Both the position numbers and the translations under genes were made by a program. The notes beneath the pieces are model-generated. The model made no database searches. It was given only the letters and a program-made list of their open reading frames with translations, and had not been told where the DNA came from. A DNA stretch of 64,000 nt from Paraburkholderia solisilvae (lineage in GTDB: Bacteria > Pseudomonadota > Gammaproteobacteria > Burkholderiales > Burkholderiaceae), in assembly GCF_902859875.1 (NCBI RefSeq), contig NZ_CADIKF010000004.1, positions 1-64,000 of the forward strand. Direction: 5' to 3'. Below, piece by piece: positions 18,526 through 30,000 of the stretch (the first letter of the stretch is position 1; each line of letters opens with the position of its first letter).

Positions 18526-19599
18526 TCATGACGCGGCCACAGCCGGCTGCGGCACGCTCTTCTGAACCGGCCAACCCTGCAGATGCTGCGCGACGATTTC
18601 GCCCAGCGCGGCGATCCAGGCGGGCGATGCATTCAGGCAGGCGATCGCATGAAACTCCTTGCCGCCCGCGTGGATGAATTCGTCGCGGACTTCCATGCCG
18701 ATTTCCTCGATTGTCTCAAGGCAATCGGCGGTGAAGCCGGGACAAAATACATCGACGCGCCGCACGCCCGCGGCACCCAGTTCCTTCACCGTAGGCGCGG
18801 TATAGGGCTGAAGCCATTCGGCCTTGCCAAAGCGCGACTGAAATGTAACGCGACACTCCACCGCCGTCAGCCCGAGCGCATGCATCAGCAGCGCGGCGGT
18901 TTGCTGGCATTGCTCATGGTACGGATCGCCGAGGTCCAGCGTACGTTTGGGCACGCCGTGAAAACTCAGCATGAGCTTGTCCCCGGCGGCAAAATCCGGA
19001 CGGCCGTGCAGATGCCAATAGTGATTTACCTGCGCCGCAAGCGCGGCGATATACGCAGGGTGATCCGCATACTGTCGCACCGTACGGATTTCGGGCTGAT
19101 TGCGCATTCGCTTGAGCGCGCCGAACGCGGCGTCGAACGCGGTAGCGGTAGTCGATGACGAATACTGCGGGTACATCGGCATCAGCAACACCCGCTCCGC
19201 CCCCGCGAGTTTCAACTGATTCAGCATCGCCGGGATGTCAGGCGTGCCGTAGCGCATCGCGTAGTCGACAATCACCGCGTATTCGTTCGCGTGCAGCAGT
19301 TGCCGCAGACCTTCCACCTGCTTTTCCGTATAGACCCTGAGCGGCGACCCTTCGGGCATCCACACCGCCGCATACTTCTTCGCTGACGCCGGACTGCGAA
19401 ACGGCAGGACTGCCGTGCGCAGGATGATCTGCCACAGCAACGCCGGAATTTCGACCACGCGCGGATCGGACAGGAACTGCGCGAGATAGCGCCGCACCGC
19501 ACCCGGCGTAGGGGCATCGGGCGTGCCGAGATTGATCAGCAAAACCGCGACGCGGTGCGCGACTGCAGGCTGCGAAGGCCGCTCGAGATCAAAATGCAT
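18526..19599 (-). CDS. hemH: Ferrochelatase
   Basis: HemH inserts iron into protoporphyrin IX, the last step of protoheme synthesis, at the inner face of the membrane. The 357-residue protein has [21 protein letters not shown] near the N-terminus, [17 protein letters not shown] holding the catalytic His, and [15 protein letters not shown] with the second conserved region, followed by [15 protein letters not shown]. All are intact. It lies between hrcA and hslR on the same strand; a TATAAT box about 90 nt upstream suggests its own promoter. Confidence 0.97.
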   Translation of the reverse strand: MHFDLERPSQPAVAHRVAVLLINLGTPDAPTPGAVRRYLAQFLSDPRVVEIPALLWQIILRTAVLPFRSPASAKKYAAVWMPEGSPLRVYTEKQVEGLRQLLHANEYAVIVDYAMRYGTPDIPAMLNQLKLAGAERVLLMPMYPQYSSSTTATAFDAAFGALKRMRNQPEIRTVRQYADHPAYIAALAAQVNHYWHLHGRPDFAAGDKLMLSFHGVPKRTLDLGDPYHEQCQQTAALLMHALGLTAVECRVTFQSRFGKAEWLQPYTAPTVKELGAAGVRRVDVFCPGFTADCLETIEEIGMEVRDEFIHAGGKEFHAIACLNASPAWIAALGEIVAQHLQGWPVQKSVPQPAVAAS

Positions 19600-19684
19600 A
19601 GGTTACGGGCTACATCAAAAGGACGAACGTCCAACGGATAAACGACAAAAGTCGCGAAGGACGTCAATCGTCCAGGTGAAGGCC

Positions 19685-19712
19685 ATTATAGCGGCGCGGT
19701 TGGTGGCCGAAA
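19685..19712 (-). promoter_or_regulatory. Possible sigma-70 promoter of hemH
   Basis: The minus strand has a perfect TATAAT (complement of 19685-19690) with TTTCGG 16 nt upstream as a weak -35 box. It would give hemH a leader of about 80 nt. That leader contains GGACGAACGTCC, a short perfect hairpin sequence close to 19620. Confidence 0.45.
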
Positions 19713-19843
19713 GCTGGCCATTCGGCAGATTGGCAAGCAACGCGCGGTAACGCATGATGAAGGCCGGTTTGCGCACCAGCATGCAGCTGGGCATAGCAGC
19801 AAAGACAGCGTACCGGTTCACACAAACCGGCCGCCAAACCCGG

Positions 19844-20878
19844 TTACTGCTGGCTGAGCGTCAACGAAAGAAGGCGCGCGGTGATGTCGACAATCGGAAT
19901 CACGCGGTTGTAGGCCATGCGTGTCGGCCCGATCACGCCGAGCGTACCGACAATCTTGCCGTTCACCTCGTACGGTGCAGTCACGACGCTCATTTCCTCG
20001 ATCGGTACGAGATTCGACTCGCCGCCAATGAAAATCTGCACGCCTTGCGCGTGGCTCGACACGTCGAGCAACTGAAGGAGGCTGGTCTTTTGATCGAACA
20101 CATCGAAAAGCTTGCGCAACCGCGCCATGTCCGACGACAGGTCGGCCACTTCGAGCAGCTTGCGTTCGCCCGAAATCAGCACGGTTTCGCCGGTATCGGT
20201 TTCATCGGTGCTCGCCGTCACCGCGGCGTGCATCAGCGTCGTCATGTCGCCGCGCAGCTGGTCGATTTCTTCGCGCAGCCGGCGCCGCACTTCGTCGAAC
20301 GACAGCCCCGCGAAATGTGCATTGATGTAGTTCGACGCTTCGGTGAGTTCGCCCAGCGTAAAGTCGCGCTGCGTCGCCATCATGCGGTTCTGCACGTCGC
20401 CTTCGGGCGTGACGATGATGAGCAGAATGCGCTTGTCGGACAGGCGCATGAATTCGATCTGTTTGAAAACGTGGCTGCGGCGCGGCGTCGACACCACACC
20501 CGCGAACTGCGACAGGTTGGACAGCACGCTCGCCGCCGCCGCGACGATCTTTTGCGGCTCGCCCGCCTGCAGCGTGTCGGCCTGCAACGTCTTTTTGACA
20601 GCCCGCGTGACCGCGTCTTCGTCGGCGACCGATTCGACGGTCAACATCGTATCGACAAAAAGCCGGTACCCGCGCGGCGTCGGTATGCGCCCAGCCGATG
20701 TATGCGGACTGATCACCAGACCGAGATCCTCGAGGTCGGACATGACGTTGCGGATGGTCGCCGGGCTCAGTTCGAGCCCGGAGAACCGCGACAACGTACG
20801 CGATCCGACCGGCTGACCTTCGGCGATATACCGCTCGATCAGCGTTTTGAGGAGGGTTTGTGCGCGAGGATCTAACAT
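19844..20878 (-). CDS. hrcA: Heat-inducible transcription repressor HrcA
   Basis: HrcA binds CIRCE operators and represses chaperone genes until heat stress titrates GroE. The 344-residue protein begins with the winged-helix region ([33 protein letters not shown] is the expected pattern, here intact) and contains [17 protein letters not shown], the recognition-helix region. The C-terminal GAF-like domain ends in [18 protein letters not shown]. No clear CIRCE was found upstream of hrcA, grpE or dnaK in this window, so its targets (probably groESL) lie elsewhere. Confidence 0.96.
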   Translation of the reverse strand: MLDPRAQTLLKTLIERYIAEGQPVGSRTLSRFSGLELSPATIRNVMSDLEDLGLVISPHTSAGRIPTPRGYRLFVDTMLTVESVADEDAVTRAVKKTLQADTLQAGEPQKIVAAAASVLSNLSQFAGVVSTPRRSHVFKQIEFMRLSDKRILLIIVTPEGDVQNRMMATQRDFTLGELTEASNYINAHFAGLSFDEVRRRLREEIDQLRGDMTTLMHAAVTASTDETDTGETVLISGERKLLEVADLSSDMARLRKLFDVFDQKTSLLQLLDVSSHAQGVQIFIGGESNLVPIEEMSVVTAPYEVNGKIVGTLGVIGPTRMAYNRVIPIVDITARLLSLTLSQQ

Positions 20879-21204
20879 GACGGAAAAGTTTAGCTCAATG
20901 ACGACGCTGCCGCGAGCTTTAACCGCACCGGCGAAGCCCGCCCGCCGACCCTTCGCGCCGCCCGATGCGAAGCACAGCGCCGCTGCGAAGCGCGCCGGTC
21001 GTCTCGCGCGCGGCGCGGCACCCGACGCGCTCGCGCAGCCGCCCGCGAGCCCGGCCGCCAGCCGCTGTCATCAGCGCTTCACCATTCTAGCGATAATCGG
21101 CGACACGCCGGACGCCGTCGCCCGCTCGCGACGACGCCCGCCGGCGCGCGGTGCCGCGCGCGGCGGCGGTTCTTTTCGGCACGCAGCTATGGTGTAATGC
21201 CGGC
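20879..21204. other. Intergenic region between divergent hrcA and nadK
   Basis: Very GC-rich with many Ala/Arg-type shadow frames and no convincing gene. TGTAAT at 21193-21198, preceded by GG, may be the nadK -10 box 7 nt before the start codon, with only a poor -35 (TTCTTT). Near the hrcA start there is an imperfect inverted repeat, TTAGCTC and GAGCTTTAA, separated by 17 nt; it does not match CIRCE. Confidence 0.45.
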
Positions 21205-22110
21205 ATGCAAGCAACCAGCCTCTTCAAAACCGTTGCGCTCGTCGGGCGCACCCAGACGCCCGGCATCGGCGAGCCGCTGATGCAACTCGCCTCGTGCATC
21301 GCGAGGCGCGGGTTCGAGGTCGTGTTCGAAACGCAGATTGCCGCGGAGATTGGCGCAACCGGCTATCCGGCGCTGCGGCCCGCCGAAATCGGCGCGCGCG
21401 CCGACGTCGCGGTCGTGCTCGGCGGCGACGGCACGATGCTCGGCATCGGCCGCCAGCTCGCGCCATACAAGACGCCGCTTATCGGCATCAACCATGGCCG
21501 GCTGGGCTTCATCACCGACATCCCGATTTCGGACATGCAGAACATCGTCCCGCAAATGCTCAGCGGCAGCTTCGAGCGCGAGGACCGCATGCTGCTCGAG
21601 GCGCGCATCATGCGCGCGGGCGAGCCGATCTACCAGGCGCTCGCATTCAACGACGTGGTGGTGAACCGCAGCGGCGTATCGGGCATGGCGGAACTGCGTG
21701 TGTCGGTGGATGGCCGCTTCATGTACAACCAGCGCTCGGACGGCCTGATCGTCGCGACGCCCACCGGCTCGACCGCTTATGCGCTGTCGTCGAACGGGCC
21801 CATCCTGCATCCGCAACTCGAGGGCATCGTGCTCGTGCCGATTGCGCCGCACGCGCTATCGAACCGGCCGATCGTGCTGCCGGACCAGTCGAACGTCGGC
21901 ATCCAGATCGTGTCCGGGCGCGACGTCAACGTGAACTTCGACATGCAGTCGTTCACGTCGCTGGAACTGAACGACACGATCGAGGTGCGCCGCTCGCGCC
22001 ATATGGTGCCGTTCCTGCATCCGGTCGGATATAGCTACTACGCGACGCTGCGCAAGAAGTTGCACTGGAATGAATATCCGTCGCATGACAGCGACGAAGA
22101 CGAAGACTGA
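21205..22110 (+). CDS. nadK: NAD kinase
   Basis: NadK phosphorylates NAD to NADP. The 301-residue protein has the GGDGTMLG motif at residues 73-80 and NHGRLGFIT at 96-104, followed by [16 protein letters not shown] and the nucleotide-binding [16 protein letters not shown] segment. [10 protein letters not shown] (21205) is chosen as the start, since the upstream extension has no family similarity. It is divergent from hrcA and followed 124 nt later by recN in the same direction, an arrangement common in beta-proteobacteria. Confidence 0.96.
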   Translation: MQATSLFKTVALVGRTQTPGIGEPLMQLASCIARRGFEVVFETQIAAEIGATGYPALRPAEIGARADVAVVLGGDGTMLGIGRQLAPYKTPLIGINHGRLGFITDIPISDMQNIVPQMLSGSFEREDRMLLEARIMRAGEPIYQALAFNDVVVNRSGVSGMAELRVSVDGRFMYNQRSDGLIVATPTGSTAYALSSNGPILHPQLEGIVLVPIAPHALSNRPIVLPDQSNVGIQIVSGRDVNVNFDMQSFTSLELNDTIEVRRSRHMVPFLHPVGYSYYATLRKKLHWNEYPSHDSDEDED

Positions 22111-22234
22111 TCCGATCGAACGCACTGGAGCGCCGTCCGATCGAACCGACCGGACCGCCCACCGCCCAGACCATCGCACGCCCGTCCACTGAACCGAACC
22201 GCACGCCGCCGGACACCACCGACCAGCCGACCTC

Positions 22235-23911
22235 ATGCTTCGTCACCTCTCGATTCGCGATTTCGTCATCGTCGCCGCACTCGACCTCGAATTCGACAGC
22301 GGCTTTTCGGTTTTCTCCGGTGAAACCGGCGCCGGCAAGTCCATCCTGATCGACGCGCTGGCGCTCGCGCTCGGCGCACGCGCCGATGCGAGCGTCGTGC
22401 GCACCGGCGAAACGCGCGCCGACATCACCGCGGAATTCGATACGCATGCGCTAGTCGACCAATGGCTCGACGCGCAGGCGCTCGCGTCGTCGCAAGCCGA
22501 AGACGGCGATGCGCACGACGGCACGGTGCTGCTGCGTCGCGTAATCGATACGAACGGCCGCTCGCGGGCATTCATCAACGGCACCGTCGCGACGCTTGCG
22601 CAGTTGCGCGAAGTCGGCGAAATGCTGGTCGACATTCACGGCCAGCATGCGCATCAACTGTTGATGCGCCCGGACGCGCAGCGCGAGCTGTTCGATACGC
22701 ATGCGGGACTCACCGACGTCGCCGCCGCCGTGTCGCGCGCGTGGCGCGGCTGGCGTGACGCGGCACAAGCGGTCGAGCATGCGCAGACGCGCGACCGCGA
22801 GTTGCAACTCGAGCGCGAACGGCTGGCGTGGCAGCTTGCCGAACTCGACAAGCTCGCGCCGCAGCCGGGCGAATGGGAAGAGGTGAATAGCGAGCACCGC
22901 CGTCTGTCGCATTCGGCCAATCTGATTGATGGCGTGCAAGGCGCGCTTGGCGCGCTGTCCGAATCGGACGACGCGATGATCGCGCATCTCGGCACGATCA
23001 TCTCGAAACTGCGCGACCTCGCGGAAATCGACTCCGCGCTGAACGATGCGCTGGCCGCCCTCGAACCCGCCGAAATCCAGTTGCAGGAAGCGGCCTACTC
23101 GCTGTCGCACTATGCGCAGCGCCTCGAACTCGATCCCGATCGCCTCGCCGAAGTCGAGAAAAGGCTCGACGCGCTGCACTCGGCCGCGCGTAAATTCCGG
23201 TTGCGGCCGGAGGCCCTGCCCGAAGAACATCAGGCGCGCCGCGCGCAACTGGACGCGCTCGACGCCGCAGCCGACCTCGACAGCCTGCGTGCCGCCGAGA
23301 GCAAGGCGAAGGATGCTTACCTGGCCGAGGCCAGAAAGCTGTCGAAAGCGCGCACGAAAGCGGCCAAGGCGCTCGGCGCGGCGGTGACCACCGGCATGCA
23401 GGAACTCTCGATGGCCGGCGGCAGCTTCGACGTGGCGCTGGTCGCGTTGCCGGAAGGCGGCGCACATGGGCTCGAGCAGATCGAGTTTCGCGTCGCCGGT
23501 CACGCGGGCGTGCCGTTGCGGCCGCTTGCGAAAGTCGCGTCGGGCGGCGAACTCGCGCGCATCAGCCTCGCGCTCGCGGTAATCGCCAGCACCGCGAGTC
23601 CAACCCCGACGCTGATCTTCGACGAGGTCGACACCGGCATTGGCGGCGGCGTCGCGGAAGTCGTCGGGCGCCTGTTGCATCAACTCGGCCGCGACCGGCA
23701 GGTCTTGTGCGTCACGCACTTGCCGCAAGTCGCGGCGCGCGGCGATCATCACTTCCAGGTCGCGAAGAGCACGAACGGCAAGAGCGGCACGGTCAGCACC
23801 GTGACGCCGCTCGACAGGACGAGCCGGATCGAGGAAGTCGCGCGGATGCTGGGCGGTCTCGAGATCACCGCGACCACGCGCAAGCACGCGAAGGAAATGC
23901 TGACTGCATGA
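22235..23911 (+). CDS. recN: DNA repair protein RecN
   Basis: RecN is an SMC-like ATPase that holds DNA ends or sister chromatids together in double-strand break repair. The 558-residue protein shows the Walker A GETGAGKS at residues 29-36 and a long central coiled coil rich in Leu/Glu/Arg. The ABC signature ASGGELARISLAL and Walker B LIFDEVDTGIGG lie near the C-terminus, followed by LCVTHLPQVAARGDHHF. All are intact. It is likely co-transcribed with nadK. Confidence 0.97.
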   Translation: MLRHLSIRDFVIVAALDLEFDSGFSVFSGETGAGKSILIDALALALGARADASVVRTGETRADITAEFDTHALVDQWLDAQALASSQAEDGDAHDGTVLLRRVIDTNGRSRAFINGTVATLAQLREVGEMLVDIHGQHAHQLLMRPDAQRELFDTHAGLTDVAAAVSRAWRGWRDAAQAVEHAQTRDRELQLERERLAWQLAELDKLAPQPGEWEEVNSEHRRLSHSANLIDGVQGALGALSESDDAMIAHLGTIISKLRDLAEIDSALNDALAALEPAEIQLQEAAYSLSHYAQRLELDPDRLAEVEKRLDALHSAARKFRLRPEALPEEHQARRAQLDALDAAADLDSLRAAESKAKDAYLAEARKLSKARTKAAKALGAAVTTGMQELSMAGGSFDVALVALPEGGAHGLEQIEFRVAGHAGVPLRPLAKVASGGELARISLALAVIASTASPTPTLIFDEVDTGIGGGVAEVVGRLLHQLGRDRQVLCVTHLPQVAARGDHHFQVAKSTNGKSGTVSTVTPLDRTSRIEEVARMLGGLEITATTRKHAKEMLTA

Positions 23912-23918
23912 CACGAAC

Positions 23919-23948
23919 GAAGCCGCCCGCGCGAATGCCGGCGGCTTC
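23919..23948. terminator. Hairpin between convergent recN and glnE
   Basis: GAAGCCGCC (23919-23927) and GGCGGCTTC (23940-23948) form a perfect 9-bp stem with a 12-nt loop directly after the recN stop. No T-run follows on either side, so the terminator function, possibly bidirectional, is tentative. Confidence 0.45.
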
Positions 23949-24004
23949 ATCAGCTACCCGCGAGGCGATCGCTCTATCAATTCATCAATCGCCTGTCGGC
24001 TGCG

Positions 24005-26797
24005 CTACCCGAACACCCGTTTCCAGAGCCGCAACACCGCGTCACGCTCCGCCACAATCGCTTCCGGTTCGACGCGCGCCTTCTCCATCCCGTCGAGGCG
24101 CAACTTGTGCTGCAGCTTGCGATACCGCCGGTAGGCCGCGCCGACCGTCTCCGCTTCGTCGCCGCTCATCATGCCGAAACGCGACACCTCGCGCAGCAGC
24201 GCAATATTGCCGGTGTTGCGAATCAACTCCGGATCGCGCGCCGCATGCAGCAGCACCCAATACTGAACGGTGAACTCGATATCGACCATGCCGCCGCGGT
24301 CGTGCTTCAGATCGAAAAGCGGCGTGCGATTCGGGTGACCGGTCTCGACCCGCTCGCGCATCTCGACGATTTCCTTCGCAAGCGGCGCGGCGTCGCGCGG
24401 CATCGTCAACACCTGCTCGCGGATCGCCTCGAACTGCGCGCCGATCTGCGTATCGCCGGCGCAGTACCGCGCGCGCGTCAGCGCCTGATGCTCCCAGACC
24501 CACGCGGTATTCGCCGCATCCCCTTCGCGCAGCTGATAACGGCGAAACGCGTCGAGATCCGTGACGAGCAGCCCGGATTCGCCGTTCGGCCGCAGGCGCA
24601 AATCGATATCGAACAGCGTGCCCGCGCCGGTCGACGTGGTAAACCACGAGATCAGGCGGCGCGTGAATGTCGCATACACATCAGGCGCGACGTCGGCCGG
24701 ATCGTCGTACAAAAAGATCAGATCGAGGTCCGACGCATAGCCGAGTTCCTTCCCGCCCAGCTTGCCGTACGCGATGATCGCAAAGCGCGGCACGTCGCGG
24801 TGGCGCTTTGCGAGCTGATTCCAGACCGCTTCGATGGTCACGTCGAGCACCGCATCGGCCAGTTCGGACAAGCGATCGCTGACGTGCTCGACACTCAGCT
24901 TGCCCGCCAGATCGATCAGCAGAATCCGGAACACCTCGGCCTGGTGCGCATGACGCAGCAGGTCCATCTGCTGCTCGACGCCGTCGGCCGCGGCAAGCCG
25001 CAGGCGCAGCGTGCGCTTGAACTCGGGCCAGTCGAACGGGCTTGCCATGGCTTCGTCGTCGAGCAGCTCGTCGAGCAACTGCGGATGCCGGATCAGATAC
25101 CCGGCCGCCCAGCGCGACGCGCCGAGCACCGCCAGCACGCGGCGCAGCGCATGCGGATATTCGGTCAATAGCGCCAGATACGCGCCGCGCCGGCTCACCG
25201 CTTCGAGCAGATCGAACAGGCGTGCGACCGTATCGCCGCGCCGCTCTGGCGGCTCGAGCGTGCGCGCGGCTTCGAGCGTACGCTGCGCGACGATGTCAAA
25301 ACGTTGCCGGCTGCGCTCGGGCAACCCCAAATAACGCGCCGACTGCCACACCGCGCGCAGCCGGTCCAGCAATCCGGCGGGCTCGGCAATACCGAGTTCG
25401 ACGAGCCGCGCGGCGAGCGCGTCGCCGGCGCTATCGTCCGCAAGTGCGCTGCTCCACACCCATGCGGCCGCGCCGTCTTCAGGCGCCGCGCAGCCGCCGT
25501 CGCCATTCACCTTGTCGGCGAAAATCTGGTCGAACTGCTGCTCGACGCGCTCACGATGCCAATCGAGCGTCGTCATCAACGCGCCGTAGCTGGCAAAGCC
25601 CATCGACTGCGCGAGGCTCGCGCGCTCGTCCTCGTCGACCGGCATCGCGTGCGTCTGCGCGTCGTTGCGGTATTGCAGCCGGTGCTCGAGTTGACGCAGA
25701 AAACGGTACGCATCGGTGAGCGCCGTGCATACCGGCGCGGCGATCAGGCCGCGCGCCGCCGCATGTCGCAGAACGGCCAGCGTCGGGCGGATCCGGAAAC
25801 CGGCGTCCTGACCGCCGCGGATCAGCTGGAACACCTGCGCGCTGAACTCGATTTCGCGAATGCCGCCGCGCCCGAGCTTGATATCGTCGGCCTTGTCCGG
25901 ACGCATCGACGCACGGCGCTGCGCCTCCTGACGAATCTGCAGATGCAGCGCGCGAATCGCGCCGATCACGCCGAAGTCCAGATAGCGGCGATAGATGAAC
26001 GGCTGAACGATCGCCGCGAGCAGCTTCGCGAGGCGCCGCGCCGCGGGGCTGCCGTGCTCCGACACGAGCCGCCCTTTGATCCACGCATAGCGCTCCCACT
26101 CGCGCCCCTGCACATAGAAATACTCTTCGAGCATGCCGAGGCTGCATACGAGCGGTCCCGAATCGCCATTCGGGCGCAGCCGCATGTCGACGCGAAACAC
26201 ATAGCCGTCGCTGGTCGCTTCGGCGAGCGCGCCGATCAGCCGTTTGCCGAGCCGCGTGAAGTACTCCTGGGTGGCAATCGCCGCGCGCTGGCCGCCAGCC
26301 GTTTCGCCATCGTCTTCGTAGACAAAGATCAGATCGATATCCGACGAGACGTTCAGCTCACGCCCGCCGAGCTTGCCCATGCCCACCACGCCAAGCGTGA
26401 GCCGCTCGCCGTCCGGGCCGCGCGGTTCGCCATACAGCGTGTCGAATTCCGCGGACAGCACGGCCAGCGCGCGCTGGATCGTCGCTTCCGCAAGATCGGT
26501 CATCGCGCCGGTGACTTCCGCAACATCCGCGAGGCCGGCGAGGTCGCGCTCCATCGTGGCGCAAAACACCTCCGTGCGCAGTTGCCGCAGCGCCTGTTTC
26601 AGTGCGTCGTCGGTGAGCGACGCATCCGCGCTTGCGCACAACGCGGCACACAATTCATCGAGGCGCGCATCGATCCGCTCGCGCGTGACGGGCGCCGATG
26701 CAAGCAAGGCGACCCGCTCCGCAAGCCCGGGGCGAGCCGCAAACGCGCGAGACGCGTAGTGCGAATAGCTGGAACTCAACAACGTCATATCGGTCAT
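24005..26797 (-). CDS. glnE: Bifunctional glutamine synthetase adenylyltransferase/deadenylase
   Basis: GlnE adenylylates glutamine synthetase when nitrogen is plentiful and removes AMP when it is scarce, under PII control. The 930-residue protein has two nucleotidyltransferase domains. The N-terminal one carries VSSDIDLIFVYEDDGET and the C-terminal one GYASDLDLIFLYDDPAD, each with the metal-binding aspartates. Each is followed by the MRLRPNG/LRLRPNGESG segment and a helical GlnD/PII-uridylyltransferase-type domain. The start MTDMTLLSSS (26797) is preferred over an in-frame extension of 39 Arg-rich residues. It is convergent with recN and divergent from the yhdP-type gene. Confidence 0.95.
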   Translation of the reverse strand: MTDMTLLSSSYSHYASRAFAARPGLAERVALLASAPVTRERIDARLDELCAALCASADASLTDDALKQALRQLRTEVFCATMERDLAGLADVAEVTGAMTDLAEATIQRALAVLSAEFDTLYGEPRGPDGERLTLGVVGMGKLGGRELNVSSDIDLIFVYEDDGETAGGQRAAIATQEYFTRLGKRLIGALAEATSDGYVFRVDMRLRPNGDSGPLVCSLGMLEEYFYVQGREWERYAWIKGRLVSEHGSPAARRLAKLLAAIVQPFIYRRYLDFGVIGAIRALHLQIRQEAQRRASMRPDKADDIKLGRGGIREIEFSAQVFQLIRGGQDAGFRIRPTLAVLRHAAARGLIAAPVCTALTDAYRFLRQLEHRLQYRNDAQTHAMPVDEDERASLAQSMGFASYGALMTTLDWHRERVEQQFDQIFADKVNGDGGCAAPEDGAAAWVWSSALADDSAGDALAARLVELGIAEPAGLLDRLRAVWQSARYLGLPERSRQRFDIVAQRTLEAARTLEPPERRGDTVARLFDLLEAVSRRGAYLALLTEYPHALRRVLAVLGASRWAAGYLIRHPQLLDELLDDEAMASPFDWPEFKRTLRLRLAAADGVEQQMDLLRHAHQAEVFRILLIDLAGKLSVEHVSDRLSELADAVLDVTIEAVWNQLAKRHRDVPRFAIIAYGKLGGKELGYASDLDLIFLYDDPADVAPDVYATFTRRLISWFTTSTGAGTLFDIDLRLRPNGESGLLVTDLDAFRRYQLREGDAANTAWVWEHQALTRARYCAGDTQIGAQFEAIREQVLTMPRDAAPLAKEIVEMRERVETGHPNRTPLFDLKHDRGGMVDIEFTVQYWVLLHAARDPELIRNTGNIALLREVSRFGMMSGDEAETVGAAYRRYRKLQHKLRLDGMEKARVEPEAIVAERDAVLRLWKRVFG

Positions 26798-27022
26798 GGG
26801 AAAACGGGCTCGCTCGTTGCTACGCTCATTTCTAGGATTTGGCACAGGGGCTCGCCGGTGAACCAGTCCGTGCACACACCTGCGCAACGCGTTGCAAAAG
26901 TCCGGCAGCCTCACCGCCAGGCCGCGCCGGCACAGGGTTTGCCGGAAGTACGAGCCGGCGACTCGTTGTGATACATTTCATCGTTAGACCGCAAAACTAC
27001 CATACGCCCAACTTGCCTCAGC

Positions 27023-30000
27023 ATGTCCGAGCGAAACCTACCCGCCGACCGGCATGACGCAGGGCGCGTCCGGCAAGACAGCGGAGGCGACCATGTAGTG
27101 CTGCGGCATACGTTGCACGTGGTATTGGGCGTCGCGCTGGTCGCGTACTTCCTCACGTTGTTGCTCGTGCTCGGTCTGCGCTATGTGGTGCTGCCGCAGA
27201 TCGAATCTTTCCGGCCGCGCATCGAAGCGGCGATTTCCGAGAAAATCCACGCGCAGCTGTCGATCGGTCGGCTCACGCCGCACTGGATCAGCTTCCAGCC
27301 CGGCGTCGAAGTCACCGATCTGACCATCCGCGATCGCGACGGCCACGTCGCGCTATCCCTGCCGCATGCGACCGCGACCGTGTCGTGGAGCTCGCTGTGG
27401 AAACTGAAGCCGATCCTCTCGAGCCTCGTCGTCGATCAGCCCGATCTGCTCGTCGAGCGCAACGGCGACGGCACGCTATCGGTTGCCGGCGTGCAGCTGC
27501 CGTCCGGCCACAGCGGCAACGACACGTTCTCGACGTGGCTTTTGCGTCAGCAGGCCATGGTGCTGCGCGGCGGCACGCTGCGCTGGCGTGACGCGACGCA
27601 CGACGTGCCGGAAATTGCACTGCAGAACATCCGGCTCGCGATCCTGAACGATGGCGACGAGCACCGCTTCGCGCTGCAGGCGCCCGCGGACGGCAAGGTC
27701 CTGATGGGCCCGCTCGATTTTCGCGCGCATTTCAGAAATGCACGCAGCGGCGCGATGGGCAAGCCGATCAACTGGAGCGGCAGCGCTTACGTATCGACGG
27801 GGCCGGTCGATCTGCCGATGCTCGCGCGCTACATCGACTTCCCGATCGCCACCTACGCCGGCCGCATCGACAACGCGATCTGGGTCGAGTTCGCGCAAGG
27901 GCGGATCCTGTCGGCCACCGGCGAACTGTCCGGCAGCGACATCGCGCTGCGCGTCAGGCCCGCGCAGCCGAAGCTCGATCTGCCGGTCGCGCGCTTTTCG
28001 TGGACCTTCGCGCACGAAGCCGACGAGTACACGTTGCAATTGCACAATCTGCGCGCGGAACTCGGCCAGCCGCCGCTGCCGGACGGCACCCCCGTCACGC
28101 GCACGCTCGCGCTGTCCACGCTGAACAGCCGCTTTCGCAAACAGAGCGTGCAGCACGGACAACTCTTCAGCGTGTCGGGCGATCGCGTCGATCTCGGCAT
28201 CCTCGCGGAATTCAGCCGTGCGCTGCCGCTGCCGCGCCGGTTGCTGAACAATTTCGTGCGGTTCAATCCGCGCGGCATCGTGTCGAACTACACGATCGAA
28301 GTCGAGCGTGAAAAGCCGGAGTCAGGACAGGCGGCAGTCGAACGCGAAGAGGCCAGCGCCGGGCCGATCGCGCGCTACACATTCAAGGCCGATCTGCAAG
28401 GCATCAGCGTCGCCGCCCAGGAACCGCCGCCGGGACTGACCGCGCGCGGCCACCCGCGCGCGGGCATTCCGGGCGTCGAGAATCTGTGGGGCAAGATCGA
28501 CGCGAATGAAAGGCAAGGCTCGATCACGCTCGATACGACGCATGCGGCCATCACGCTGCCGGGCGTCTTCGACGACCCGCGCCTCACCTTCGACCGGCTG
28601 CAGGGCAAAGGTAGCTGGACGGTCGCACCGGCCATCGCGCCCGGCAACAAGCACAAGGCGTTCAAGGTGGACATCGCGGAGCTCACGGTCGCCAACGACG
28701 ACACCGTCGCACGCGCCAGCGCCAGTTACTCGAACGCCGGGCAGGGACGCGGCTCGCTCGATCTGAACGCGAAATTCGAGCACGCAAAGGTATCGCGCAT
28801 CGTCCGCTATCTGCCGACCAGCATCAGCGAGAAGCTGCGCCTCTATCTCGGGCACGGCCTGCAGGCCGGCGTATCGCGCGGCGCGACGATCGAGATACAT
28901 GGCAACCTCGACAAATTCCCGTACTCGCGCGACCCGAACGCCGGCGTGTTCCGGATCGTCGCGCCGTTCACCGGTGGCCGCTTCGATCCGACGCCGTATC
29001 CGCCGCGCACGATGAAGAACGGCACGCCGAACATCTGGCCCGGCTTCGACGGCATCGACGGCGTGTTCCGGCTGAAAGAAAACCTGCTGCGCTTCGACGT
29101 CGATCACGCGCATTACAAGCAGGTGGCGATCAACAAGGTCACCGGCAAGATCGACGATCTCGGCAACCGCGCATCGAGCCTCGTCATCACCGGCAACGGG
29201 CACGGGCCGCTCGCGGATATGCTCGACTATGTCGACGACAGCTCGCTTGGCATCATGTCGAAGCACATCACGCAAAAGGTGCAGGCGGACGGTCCCGCCG
29301 CGCTCGCGTTGAAGCTGACCGTGCCGCGCGCGCCACTCGACCCGCGCGCGCCGCGGCCGCGCATCAGCGTGGCCGGCTCGATCACGTTCGAGCACAACCG
29401 CCTCGCGATGGAAAAAGTGCCGCCGCTGTCGCAACTCACCGGCAAGGTGCATTTCACCGAGCACACCGCGCAGCTCGACAACCTGGCGGGGCGCTTTTTC
29501 GGCGGCGATATCCATGCGAACGGCGGACTCCAGCAAAACGGCGCCTACGCGCTCGACGTGAACGGACATGTCGCGGTCGAAGCGGCACGCGAGCTCGATC
29601 TGCACGGTCTCGCGCCGCAGGTGCTGAGCCATATCCAGGGTGGCGCGCCGTACGACCTCAGCGTGCGCGGCGCGAAGGGCCGCCTGCCCGACATCGCCGC
29701 GCATTCGGATCTGAGCGGCCTCGGCCTCGACTTTCCCGCGCCGTTCAACAAGCCGGTCGGCACGCCGATGCCGCTCAGCGTGACGTTCAAACCTCCCGCG
29801 AACGGAGATAGCAGCGGCCTGCAGCGCGCGGACCTGAGCTTCGGCCCGATCGCCGCGACCTATCTGCTGCGCGGCGAACCGCACACGATGCCGAAGGTCG
29901 TGCGCGGCGCAATCGGCGTGAACCGGCCCGCGGACCTGCCCGCCGAAGGCGTGACCGCCGCGGTCGATCTCGACACGCTCGATGCGGACGCGTGGCGCGC

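Noticed and set aside
20885..20925. Inverted repeat TTAGCTC / GAGCTTTAA near the hrcA start considered as a CIRCE element.
   Set aside because: Spacer is 17 nt, not 9, and the arms do not match TTAGCACTC/GAGTGCTAA.
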